In this document: positions 1-5,987 of the stretch, piece after piece
Layout: the number at the start of each line of letters is the position of its first letter
Position numbering within the stretch: position 1 is the stretch's first letter
Assembly: GCA_003483345.1 (NCBI GenBank)
Contig: DMWH01000051.1
Span: 1-6,765, forward strand
DNA: 6,765 nucleotides
Direction of reading: 5' to 3'
Origin: Clostridiales bacterium
GTDB lineage: Bacteria; Bacillota; Clostridia; Tissierellales; Sedimentibacteraceae
Notes under the pieces: generated by a model
What the model saw: the letters and a program-made list of their open reading frames with translations, nothing else
What the model was told of the DNA's origin: nothing
Databases searched by the model: none
Position numbers and translations under genes: made by a program

Positions 1-222
1 AATTGCATCTTTTAACGATTCTTCTCCTCTCGGGGGGCCCATCGTAAGTGCAGTTATTGTTGATTCAATTGACCTGCCTATATTTACTGCCGCTTCTAAT
101 GCATTTAAATCAAAGGGGTTGATTTCCACTCCTGCCGAAGTCCTGTCTACAAGCCCCTTTTCACTGTCGAACTTAACCTTTTCCATGTCCGGAACTTGTT
201 TAATCAAAACTATTAGATTCAT
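1..222 (-). CDS. etfB: Electron transfer flavoprotein beta subunit, N-terminal part (cut by window edge)
   Basis: Reading the minus strand from the ATG at 222-220 gives 74 codons that stay open to the first base of the window. The protein starts MNLIVLIKQVPD, followed by a V-K-F-D segment, INPFDLNALEAAV at about residues 34-46 and the MGPPRGEE segment at about 61-68. These are the conserved N-terminal blocks of EtfB/FixA. The family is about 250-260 residues, so roughly 70% lies outside the window. EtfB pairs with EtfA to carry electrons from a flavin dehydrogenase; in anaerobes some EtfAB pairs bifurcate or confurcate electrons between NAD and ferredoxin. The residues that separate bifurcating from ordinary ETFs are not in this fragment. 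An AGGAGG at 228-233, 5 nt from the ATG, fixes the start. It begins 16 nt after dctM and so is probably in the same operon. Inference: etfA and a GlcD-type 2-hydroxyacid dehydrogenase may follow to the left. Confidence 0.93.
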   Translation of the reverse strand, partial: MNLIVLIKQVPDMEKVKFDSEKGLVDRTSAGVEINPFDLNALEAAVNIGRSIESTITALTMGPPRGEESLKDAI

Positions 223-238
223 AAATTCCTCCTATTAC

Positions 239-1522
239 TCACTTCGCTACCATCCTTACCAATGTCATAGAAAGAGGTTCAATATATGTTACTGCTAATA
301 ATACGGCTATCATTGCCAGAACAAGGGGTACTGCGCTTCTTGCAACCTTATTAAACGGTACGCCTGATATTGCTGTAGCAACGAATAAGTTTGCACCATA
401 TGGTGGTGTAACAAAACCAATTGCTAATGCCAATGTCATAACAAGACCGAAATGAACAGGGCTTATTCCATAACTTACAACTATCGGTAAAAATATAGGT
501 GCCAATATCAAACAAGATGAAATATTATCTATGAAGCATCCTACTATTAACAAGAATATATTAATAATTAACAATATAGCTATAGGACTATCCGTTGCTG
601 AAGTCAATAAAAGTGCAACCGTAGACGGAACTCGAGCCATAGTCAAATAGCTGGCAAATGATGATGATAATCCTATCATAAATGATGTTGCTCCATTTAT
701 TAGAGCCGCATCAACAACTGCTTTATATATAAATTTCCATTCAAGTTCTTTGTAAACTAATTTGCCTACTGCAACGGCATAGACTATACCTATTACTGCT
801 GCTTCAGTAGGTGTAGATATACTGGTATAAATACTTCCCAAAACTATTACAGGCATTAAAAGTGCCCAGAATGATTCTTTAAACTGAACCATTACATTCT
901 TTATGCTAGGTTTTTGCTCGTTACCTTTCCAACCATTTTTCTTACTGATAATATAACTTACAATCATCAGTGCAACACCTACTAATATTCCGGGAATAAC
1001 ACCGGCTATAAATAAATCTGATATTGAAGTGCCCGTTGCAACTGCATATATAACAAATGGAATGCTTGGCGGAATTATTACTCCTATAGAACCCGCCGCT
1101 GCTGCTAACCCTGCAGCAAAACCATCATCATATCCGCGTCTTTTCATTGCTGGTATCATAAATGACCCTATAGCCGATACAGTTGCTGGTCCTGAACCTG
1201 ATATTGCAGCAAATATCATACATGACAAAGTCGTAACCATAGCGAGACCGCCTGTTATAAAACCAACTAAACTATCTGCAAATGTTAATATTCTTCTTGA
1301 AATACCTCCATGTTCCATTAAATTTCCTGCAAGAATAAAAAATGGAATAGCCATTAAAGGAAACGAATCAAGACCGGTAAATGCATTTTGTGCTATTATA
1401 ATAGTAGGTATCTTACTTGTTAACAATAGTGTCAGCGTAGTTGATAATCCTAAACAAATTCCTATAGGAACACTCAAGGAAATAAAAAAGAATAAAAACA
1501 AAAATAGAATTAATGCATCCAT
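239..1522 (-). CDS. dctM: TRAP transporter large permease subunit, DctM family
   Basis: A 427-residue, very hydrophobic protein of the usual length for DctM, with about 11-12 predicted membrane segments. Both halves of the internally duplicated family fold show their signatures. The N-terminal half has SGSGPATVSAIG at about 108-119 and IIPPSIPF at 149-156. The C-terminal half has TPTEAA at 237-242, a conserved Asp at 332 in GCFIDNISS, and TPPYGANLF at 372-380. The subunit forms the elevator-type translocation path and, with DctQ, moves the substrate delivered by DctP into the cell, driven by sodium in characterised TRAP systems. The gene starts 2 nt after the dctQ stop, and its ribosome binding site lies within the last dctQ codons, so the two are probably translationally coupled. 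Substrates of TRAP systems are nearly always carboxylates; which one cannot be read from this subunit. Confidence 0.97.
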   Translation of the reverse strand: MDALILFLFLFFFISLSVPIGICLGLSTTLTLLLTSKIPTIIIAQNAFTGLDSFPLMAIPFFILAGNLMEHGGISRRILTFADSLVGFITGGLAMVTTLSCMIFAAISGSGPATVSAIGSFMIPAMKRRGYDDGFAAGLAAAAGSIGVIIPPSIPFVIYAVATGTSISDLFIAGVIPGILVGVALMIVSYIISKKNGWKGNEQKPSIKNVMVQFKESFWALLMPVIVLGSIYTSISTPTEAAVIGIVYAVAVGKLVYKELEWKFIYKAVVDAALINGATSFMIGLSSSFASYLTMARVPSTVALLLTSATDSPIAILLIINIFLLIVGCFIDNISSCLILAPIFLPIVVSYGISPVHFGLVMTLALAIGFVTPPYGANLFVATAISGVPFNKVARSAVPLVLAMIAVLLAVTYIEPLSMTLVRMVAK

Positions 1523-1524
1523 GA

Positions 1525-2010
1525 TTATATACCTCCTACTTTACGTTGTTTATAGTCTATATATGTTTTTTGAATTAACCTTATAGCCATCAAACCACAA
1601 CCTACCGGTATGGAAGTATATGCATATTTCATTGGCAGCCTCAATGCAGCTGATACTTGTTTCATTTGAATTATTTTAGAAACAAGTTCTGAAGATTTAT
1701 AAGTTAAAAATATACTGAATGCTATCCAAATAATCGTTGCCACCAAATCTAGATAAAAATGTTTGTCTTTTGGAATAAGCGGTCTTATTATGTCTGCTTT
1801 AAGATGTTTGTCTCTTTTAACAGCATAAGCAGCACCAACCCATATTTGCCACAAAAATAAATATCTTGCCAGCTCTTCTGTCCATGACAAGGAGTTGCTG
1901 AAAACATATCTCATTATTACTTGTAAAAAAATTAATAATACCGATACAGTCAATGTAACAGCTAAAAAATATTCCTCCAATTTTTCATCCAATAATTTTA
2001 TTATTTTCAT
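1525..2010 (-). CDS. dctQ: TRAP transporter small permease subunit, DctQ family
   Basis: A 161-residue membrane protein of typical DctQ size with four predicted hydrophobic segments (about 12-35, 46-64, 87-105 and 130-147). The family signature runs from QVIMRYVF (30-37) through LSWTEELARYLF (41-52) to GAAYAVKRDKHLKAD (59-73). DctQ supports and stabilises the DctM transporter domain in the cytoplasmic membrane. The gene sits between dctP and dctM in the standard P-Q-M order. The start is slightly uncertain: the clear AAAGGAG at 2025-2031 is 14 nt from the ATG at 2010-2008, which is longer than usual. An in-frame ATT at 2019-2017 would be only 5 nt from that site. The ATG is kept as the safer call because the family N-terminus is a short charged stretch before the first helix, as seen here. 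Confidence 0.94.
   Translation of the reverse strand: MKIIKLLDEKLEEYFLAVTLTVSVLLIFLQVIMRYVFSNSLSWTEELARYLFLWQIWVGAAYAVKRDKHLKADIIRPLIPKDKHFYLDLVATIIWIAFSIFLTYKSSELVSKIIQMKQVSAALRLPMKYAYTSIPVGCGLMAIRLIQKTYIDYKQRKVGGI
1531..1537 (-). promoter_or_regulatory. Ribosome binding site of dctM within the end of dctQ
   Basis: AGGAGGT is formed by the codons for the final Gly-Gly of DctQ and lies 8 nt before the dctM ATG. Ribosomes finishing dctQ stop 2 nt from the dctM start, a layout that favours coupled, balanced synthesis of the two membrane subunits. Confidence 0.85.
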
Positions 2011-2024
2011 TGATTCAATTGTTA

Positions 2025-2031
2025 CTCCTTT
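2025..2031 (-). promoter_or_regulatory. Ribosome binding site of dctQ with unusually long spacing
   Basis: AAAGGAG is the only good site before dctQ, but is 14 nt from the ATG at 2010. An in-frame ATT (2019-2017) is 5 nt away. Either the long spacing lowers dctQ translation or an uncommon start codon is used. Confidence 0.6.
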
Positions 2032-2039
2032 CCTATTAT

Positions 2040-2071
2040 GGGTTTTATCTGATTTTAATCAGATAAAACCC
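2040..2071 (-). other. Strong intergenic hairpin between dctP and dctQ
   Basis: A perfect 13-bp inverted repeat, GGGTTTTATCTGA with TCAGATAAAACCC, closes around a 6-nt loop that can add one more pair. It starts 13 nt after the dctP stop and ends 8 nt before the dctQ ribosome binding site. On the operon strand it is followed by ATAATAGG and not by a U-tract, so it is not a typical intrinsic terminator. The likely role is protection of the dctP end of the mRNA, or partial attenuation, so that more binding protein than permease is made. Confidence 0.75.
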
Positions 2072-2084
2072 TTCTTAAACTGAT

Positions 2085-3137
2085 TTATTTTTTACCGGCT
2101 TCTATTTTATCAAGTAATTCTGAACCATATTTTGCTCTGAAGTCATCATACACTGACTTAGCAGCGTCAACAAATGCTTGTTTTTCCTCACTTGTAAGTT
2201 CATTAATTTCCATACCTTCGGATTTCAATATTTCTAATGTTTCTGCTTCTTTTTCCCCTAATAATTTTCTTTGTACAGTTAAAGTATTTTTTGCCGCTTC
2301 TCTGATTACTTGTTGCAAGTCTTCAGGCAGACTTTCCAAAAATGTTTTGCTTATCAGGTATGGACAGTTAGTATAAACATGACCTGTTAGAGACAAATAT
2401 TTTTGAACTTCAGAAAATTTTGATGTAAATATTATAGCTACAGGATTCTCTTGTGCATCCACAGTACCTTGTTGTAATGCAGTAAATAACTCATTAAATG
2501 ATATTGGAGTAGGGTTGGCACCGAATGCCTGGAAAGCTGCCATGTGGATTGGATTTTCCATTGTTCTTATTTTAACCCCTTTTAAATCTTCAGGCAATCT
2601 TATAGGTTTCTTATCATTTGTAACATGCCTGTACCCGTTTTCTCCATACCCTAAATTTACAATGCCAATTTCTTCAAGTTTTGAATTCAATATATCACCG
2701 ACTTCGCCATCAAAAGCTGCAAAAGCTTCTTCCTTTGAACTAAAAAGGAACGGCAAATCAAATACCATAAAATCTTCAACAAATCCTGATAAAATAGTCC
2801 CGCCGGGTACGCACATTTCAAGTGTTCCCAATGGTAAAGCTTCAATGGTTGCCCTGTCAGACCCAAGCTGACCGTTTGGATATACTTCTACTTTTATTCT
2901 GCCGCCTGACTTTTCTTCAACTTCCTTTTTAAATACATCTTCCAGTGTTGTATTTGTTGGGTGGTCTTGTTGTAAAACGTGAGCTACCCTAAGTACATAT
3001 TCTTCCTTAGAAGTTTCACTCGGTTTCGGTTCTTCTGTTTCTGATTGTGACGGTGGTGTTTCAGTTTTTGTACATCCTGTCATTAATACCGTTGTAATCA
3101 TAACTAATACTAAAATTAAGCTTAATATTTTTTTCAT
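2085..3137 (-). CDS. dctP: TRAP transporter substrate-binding lipoprotein, DctP family
   Basis: With the ATG at 3137-3135 the product is 350 residues. It starts MKK, has a hydrophobic signal segment (about 4-19) and a lipobox LMTGC with Cys22 as the lipidation site, then a Pro/Glu/Ser/Thr-rich linker (about 25-45) and a DctP-type binding domain from about residue 47. Family marks are GYRHVTN at 168-174, LKGVKIRTM at 185-193 with Arg191 as the expected carboxylate-binding arginine, GANP at 206-209, and FTALQQGTVDAQENP at 218-232. The lipoprotein form fits a Gram-positive cell, where the binding protein is tethered outside the membrane. An in-frame ATG 12 nt upstream (3149) was rejected because GGAGG at 3143-3147 is 5 nt from the 3137 start and would lie inside the longer reading. 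Arg191 predicts an organic-acid ligand; the identity of that acid is not shown by the sequence. Confidence 0.95.
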   Translation of the reverse strand: MKKILSLILVLVMITTVLMTGCTKTETPPSQSETEEPKPSETSKEEYVLRVAHVLQQDHPTNTTLEDVFKKEVEEKSGGRIKVEVYPNGQLGSDRATIEALPLGTLEMCVPGGTILSGFVEDFMVFDLPFLFSSKEEAFAAFDGEVGDILNSKLEEIGIVNLGYGENGYRHVTNDKKPIRLPEDLKGVKIRTMENPIHMAAFQAFGANPTPISFNELFTALQQGTVDAQENPVAIIFTSKFSEVQKYLSLTGHVYTNCPYLISKTFLESLPEDLQQVIREAAKNTLTVQRKLLGEKEAETLEILKSEGMEINELTSEEKQAFVDAAKSVYDDFRAKYGSELLDKIEAGKK

Positions 3138-3142
3138 TTCTT

Positions 3143-3147
3143 CCTCC
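3143..3147 (-). promoter_or_regulatory. Ribosome binding site deciding the dctP start
   Basis: GGAGG lies 5 nt before the ATG at 3137-3135. It sits inside the reading frame of an upstream ATG (3149), which has only a weak purine stretch before it. The shorter start also gives a standard MKK signal peptide. Confidence 0.85.
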
Positions 3148-3155
3148 ATTTTCTT

Positions 3156-4328
3156 TTATAATCTTTCTACAAAATCCTTGAAAATCTTCATTGATTCTTT
3201 TAATTCGTCCTGAGATATAGGATATGCTATCCTAATGAATCCTTCACCGCTATCCCCAAATGCATTTCCTGGTACCATAGCAATTCCGGTTTCTTCAAGC
3301 AATCTCTTGCAGAAATCTGTTGATGATAAATTAATATCTTTTATTCTGGGAAATATATAAAATGCTCCTTTAGGTACAACAAATTGGATTTTCTCAATAT
3401 GAGACAATCCTTCTACTACAATATCCCTCCTTTTTTTAAATTCATGCACCATGTTTTTAGTAAAACCTTTGCTGTATCTAAAAGCATGTGCAGCACCGAC
3501 TTGTACAAAAGAAGTTGCACAAGTTGACATATTTTGATGTACCTTGTTTAAATATTTAATTATATGTGCAGGAGCAATAGCATAACCTATTCTCCAACCT
3601 GTCATAGAAAAGGTTTTCGATGCTGAATTAATTATTATTGTTCTTTCTTTCATTCCATCTAAAGTTGATATACTATGATGTCTCCCCTCAAATAAAAACT
3701 GATCATACGTTTCATCTGAAATAACTAAAAGATCTCTACTTATTGCTAGTTCCGCTATTTTCTTCAAATCCTCGAGACCTATAACTGCTCCTGTCGGATT
3801 ATTAGGAGTATTTATTAAAAGTGCTTTTGTTTTATCTGTTATTTTGTCTTTTACATCATCAACATCTAAAATAAACTCATTTTCAAACTTTAGAGGTACT
3901 TCAACAATTTTCACCCCTGATATCATTGCCATATCCTTATAAGCAGAAAAATAAGGACTTGGTATTATTATTTCGTCTCCGGGATCCATAATTGCCAGCA
4001 TTATAGACATCAGTGCTTCGCAAGCACCCGCTGTAACCATAATTTCACTGTTTGGATCAGCTATAATATTATTCTCCCTGTATTCTTTTTCTGCTATAGC
4101 CTGACGCAATTCATTTATGCCAAACATGGACGTGTAGTGCACAAATCCGTCGTTTAAGGCTTTAATTGTAGCCTTTTTTGCATCATCTGGAGAATCAAAA
4201 TCCGGTTTTCCTATTTCCATGTGATAAATTTTACGTCCTTGGGATTCCATTTCCAAAGCTTTTTGAAAAATTTCGTACAAACCTCCTGACAGTTCCATTC
4301 GTTTTAGCCGTTCATTAACTACCTTCAT
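3156..4328 (-). CDS. Class I/II PLP-dependent aminotransferase (AspB-like)
   Basis: A 390-residue fold-type I aminotransferase that appears complete. It shows the GKPDF motif at 40-44, NNPTG at 176-180, SDETYD at 204-209 (Asp205 pairing with the PLP ring nitrogen, Tyr208 with its oxygen), SASKTFSMTGWRIGY at 235-249 with Lys238 as the PLP Schiff-base lysine and Arg246 as a phosphate ligand, and Arg366 in FIRIAY as the arginine that holds the substrate alpha-carboxylate. It transfers an amino group between an amino acid and a 2-oxo acid; the side-chain preference cannot be read with certainty (aspartate, alanine, aromatic or branched-chain are all possible). It lies between larA and dctP and shares their direction. 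Inference: it acts on the 2-oxo acid made from the imported hydroxy acid. The start at 4328 is chosen over an in-frame ATG at 4346 because AAAGGAG at 4336-4342 is correctly placed for 4328. Confidence 0.94.
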   Translation of the reverse strand: MKVVNERLKRMELSGGLYEIFQKALEMESQGRKIYHMEIGKPDFDSPDDAKKATIKALNDGFVHYTSMFGINELRQAIAEKEYRENNIIADPNSEIMVTAGACEALMSIMLAIMDPGDEIIIPSPYFSAYKDMAMISGVKIVEVPLKFENEFILDVDDVKDKITDKTKALLINTPNNPTGAVIGLEDLKKIAELAISRDLLVISDETYDQFLFEGRHHSISTLDGMKERTIIINSASKTFSMTGWRIGYAIAPAHIIKYLNKVHQNMSTCATSFVQVGAAHAFRYSKGFTKNMVHEFKKRRDIVVEGLSHIEKIQFVVPKGAFYIFPRIKDINLSSTDFCKRLLEETGIAMVPGNAFGDSGEGFIRIAYPISQDELKESMKIFKDFVERL

Positions 4329-4335
4329 AAACTTA

Positions 4336-4342
4336 CTCCTTT
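4336..4342 (-). promoter_or_regulatory. Ribosome binding site deciding the aminotransferase start
   Basis: AAAGGAG lies 7 nt before the ATG at 4328-4326. An earlier in-frame ATG at 4346 has this site inside its own coding frame and no site of its own, so the shorter product is preferred. Confidence 0.85.
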
Positions 4343-4369
4343 TCATAATATTAAAATTTATAATAGTTT

Positions 4370-4391
4370 ACTATCGCAATATAGCAATAGT
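4370..4391 (-). other. Small hairpin between larA and the aminotransferase gene
   Basis: On the minus strand ACTATTGC and GCGATAGT form an 8-bp stem, with one G-U pair, around a 6-nt loop (TATATT). It starts 5 nt after the larA stop. No U-tract follows, so it is not a standard terminator. It could be a processing or stability element, but it is short and may be chance. Confidence 0.4.
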
Positions 4392-4396
4392 TAAAA

Positions 4397-5683
4397 TTAT
4401 AAAAGATAGGGCACTGTATTCCCACCAGAAGGAATTATTAGAACATTTGGGTTTTTATATCGAACCAAAGATTCGTTAAATGCTTTTTGTAAATCGTTTT
4501 CACTATGCCACACAAATCCTCCTTTTAAAATTTCCTCCTTGGGTACACCGTCTGTTATTATCTCAATTTTGCATCTATTCTTGATTTGACCGATACTTAT
4601 ACCGACAGACATAGCTAGAAGCTCATCACCTGTTTCCTTCCTTTTTATTTTTTGCAACAGCTTATTCTTACCATCTTCTAATTGTATGTATTCACAAATT
4701 TCTTTATGAGGTCCCAAACCTTCTTCACAAGGTGATAGGAGAAGAAGAGTTCCGCCCTCTTTAATAACTTTGGCTCCGCAATACAGTGCTTTTGTGCACT
4801 GCCAAAAATCAGCTGCTAATGGATATGAGGATATAACTACAATATCCGGTCTTTCTTCTACGCAGACTCCGCAAACATCCTTCGCAAAAGCTACTCCGGC
4901 ACGATGAGCTTTTACATAATGTCCCGAAACCACACGATAAAGTTCTAAACTGTCTGTAAATACTGTGTTAATAATGAAATGCAACCCGATTTTTTCTGTC
5001 CATTTTTCAACTTCAAGACGTATATGACAGTCTTCATTACCGTAAAGCAAATCATCTGTCAATCCCTGCATTGCATGAAACTCTGATACAATATCTTCCG
5101 ATGTAATACCCGGATATAATATTTTCGCACCTCCGGACCAACCCATACATCCATGGGGAGCAATACTACCTATGCCGATTCTAATATCTGCCTCCATTAT
5201 TTCCTTCAGTACTCTTATAGGAGTTCCCATTTGACTCTGTCCAATCTTTACCATCAGACTTTTATCATGAAATTCTGAATTTATCACTCTATAAGAGTCA
5301 AAAACATTTTTGCCGACTTTTTCAATTATTTCCTCTCTTGTCATCCTTCGATGACTTCCAAGTGCCATTACAATGAGGATTTGATTTTTATTAATACCGG
5401 ACTTTTCTAATCTAGGCAATAATTCTTTCAATATTTTCTTAACGGGAGTGTGCCTTGTGTTATCATCAGTTATGATACATATTCTTTGACCTTTCTTAAC
5501 AATTTTTTCTATTGGAAGTGAAGCGATTGGCTTATTTAGTGCATCCCTGATCATACTGCTGTCATTTTGAGTGTTTTTCATTTTTTTTGGTTCAGCAATT
5601 TGTAAGGAAACGCTTTCTGGTATTGTTAAATCATGCATTGTGTTACCGCATTTTAATTTTATTATCTTTTTAATATTTTCCAC
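4397..5683 (-). CDS. larA: LarA-family nickel-dependent 2-hydroxyacid racemase/epimerase
   Basis: A 428-residue protein of the LarA (DUF2088) family and of normal length. The positions expected from Lactobacillus plantarum LarA are present: TDDNTR at 72-77 (Arg77), GSHRRMT at 109-115 (His111), PHGCMGWSGGAK at 176-187 (His177 as second catalytic histidine, Lys187 as the lysine tethering the NPN cofactor), His203 as the nickel ligand, and Gln295 and Lys298 in WQCTKAL. The enzyme uses a Ni pincer nucleotide cofactor for hydride transfer at C2 and so swaps D and L forms of a 2-hydroxy acid. Relatives act on lactate, malate, phenyllactate and other hydroxyacids, so lactate is not proved here. The cofactor genes larB, larC and larE are not in the window. 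It is the first gene of the operon. The start is GTG (5683-5681) with AGAGGA 7 nt upstream; the first internal ATG (Met16) has no ribosome binding site. Confidence 0.93.
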   Translation of the reverse strand: MENIKKIIKLKCGNTMHDLTIPESVSLQIAEPKKMKNTQNDSSMIRDALNKPIASLPIEKIVKKGQRICIITDDNTRHTPVKKILKELLPRLEKSGINKNQILIVMALGSHRRMTREEIIEKVGKNVFDSYRVINSEFHDKSLMVKIGQSQMGTPIRVLKEIMEADIRIGIGSIAPHGCMGWSGGAKILYPGITSEDIVSEFHAMQGLTDDLLYGNEDCHIRLEVEKWTEKIGLHFIINTVFTDSLELYRVVSGHYVKAHRAGVAFAKDVCGVCVEERPDIVVISSYPLAADFWQCTKALYCGAKVIKEGGTLLLLSPCEEGLGPHKEICEYIQLEDGKNKLLQKIKRKETGDELLAMSVGISIGQIKNRCKIEIITDGVPKEEILKGGFVWHSENDLQKAFNESLVRYKNPNVLIIPSGGNTVPYLL

Positions 5684-5690
5684 CTAATAA

Positions 5691-5696
5691 TCCTCT
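5691..5696 (-). promoter_or_regulatory. Ribosome binding site deciding the larA GTG start
   Basis: AGAGGA on the minus strand lies 7 nt before the GTG at 5683-5681. The first ATG in frame, 45 nt further on, has no purine-rich site before it, so the GTG is preferred. Confidence 0.75.
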
Positions 5697-5740
5697 ATGT
5701 AGTATGATTGAATTTATATTAGTAATTGTTTTTTTATTTT

Positions 5741-5750
5741 CTGTATACTG
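5741..5750. promoter_or_regulatory. Second, imperfect operator copy CTGTATACTG
   Basis: This differs from the core of the main operator (CTGTATACAG) at one base and is centred 14 bp from it, at about +10 to +19 of the predicted transcript. With the main site it forms three consecutive 7-bp CTGTATN units (5741-5761). It may be a second dimer site giving tighter repression. Confidence 0.6.
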
Positions 5751-5761
5751 TATCCTGTATA
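5741..5761. repeat. Three tandem 7-bp CTGTATN repeats
   Basis: The units are CTGTATA, CTGTATC and CTGTATA, with no gap between them. The first and third form the left halves of the two GTATAC operators; the middle one links them. The phasing may let more than one regulator dimer bind, or may only be a by-product of operator duplication. Confidence 0.8.
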
Positions 5762-5767
5762 CAGGAT
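5752..5767. promoter_or_regulatory. Operator palindrome ATCCTGTATACAGGAT at the larA promoter
   Basis: A perfect 16-bp inverted repeat centred between 5759 and 5760. Its core CTGTATACAG fits the TNGTATACNA-like sites bound by FCD-type GntR regulators. It overlaps the last two bases of the -10 box and covers the predicted transcription start, so a bound dimer would block RNA polymerase. The neighbouring regulator gene is the natural candidate to bind it. Binding is inferred; the palindrome itself is plainly visible. Confidence 0.82.
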
Positions 5768-5794
5768 TATATCATTAACCCTTTAAAATGTCAA
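5766..5794 (-). promoter_or_regulatory. Sigma-A promoter of the larA operon (perfect consensus)
   Basis: On the minus strand TTGACA (5794-5789) is followed by exactly 17 bp and then TATAAT (5771-5766). All twelve hexamer bases match the housekeeping consensus at the ideal spacing. The expected start point is near 5759, in the middle of the operator palindrome. Such a strong promoter implies that control works by repression. Confidence 0.92.
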
Positions 5795-5885
5795 TATATT
5801 TTTCGATTCGAATTTATAGGATTATCAGTCTTTACAGATTATTAATTAAATATTGCAAAACTCTTCAAAATGGTATATCATAAAT

Positions 5886-5914
5886 ATGACATTAATTGTA
5901 TACCTTTAAATAAT
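5886..5914 (+). promoter_or_regulatory. Candidate promoter of the GntR regulator gene
   Basis: ATGACA (5886-5891), 17 bp, then AATAAT (5909-5914) match the sigma-A consensus at 10 of 12 bases. The GTATAC site lies in the spacer, where a bound repressor would block it. A competing candidate is TTGCAA (5853-5858), 17 bp, TATCAT (5876-5881), which matches at 9 of 12. In such A/T-rich DNA the choice is uncertain. Confidence 0.45.
5896..5905. promoter_or_regulatory. Third GTATAC operator (TTGTATACCT) in front of the regulator gene
   Basis: It shares the GTATAC core with the two operators at the larA promoter. By eye, GTATAC was found only at these three places in the window. It falls between the hexamers of the likely regulator promoter, which suggests autoregulation. 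Confidence 0.6.
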
Positions 5915-5987
5915 ATGTGTTTTTGGTTATTTAATTATCATTAATCAAATAGCTGTTAATACAAAGAACATTATAGGAAGGATTAAT

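Larger units (their letters stand above)
5684..5987. other. Divergent control region between larA operon and regulator gene
   Basis: This 304-bp A/T-rich stretch has no gene. It holds the consensus larA-operon promoter, the tandem operator at its start point, an 11-bp palindrome upstream of the -35 box (5802-5812), a candidate promoter plus operator for the regulator, and the ribosome binding sites of both genes. The larA transcript would have a leader of about 75 nt. No riboswitch-like fold or leader peptide was recognised in either leader. Confidence 0.85.

Noticed and set aside
1029..1586. 185-codon open frame on the plus strand opposite dctM
   Set aside because: It lies antisense to a well-supported membrane protein gene, has a composition that mirrors the dctM codons, and shows no family motif or ribosome binding site.
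2040..2071. Intrinsic terminator ending transcription after dctP
   Set aside because: The stem is strong, but no U-run follows on the minus strand, and dctQ and dctM need to be expressed with dctP.
1895..2083. 62-codon open frame on the plus strand opposite the start of dctQ
   Set aside because: It overlaps dctQ and reads through the dctP-dctQ hairpin; nothing supports it as a gene.
2515..2871. 118-codon open frame on the plus strand opposite dctP
   Set aside because: It is fully inside dctP on the other strand, with no recognisable domain and no ribosome binding site; treated as a chance frame.
4347..4390. Internal promoter before the aminotransferase (TTGCTA, 16 bp, TATTAT on the minus strand)
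   Set aside because: The -35 match is weak, it overlaps the small hairpin, and such matches are common by chance in A/T-rich gaps.
5684..5758. Riboswitch or leader peptide in the larA leader
   Set aside because: The leader is about 75 nt, A-rich, without a convincing fold, and no short open frame with a ribosome binding site was seen.
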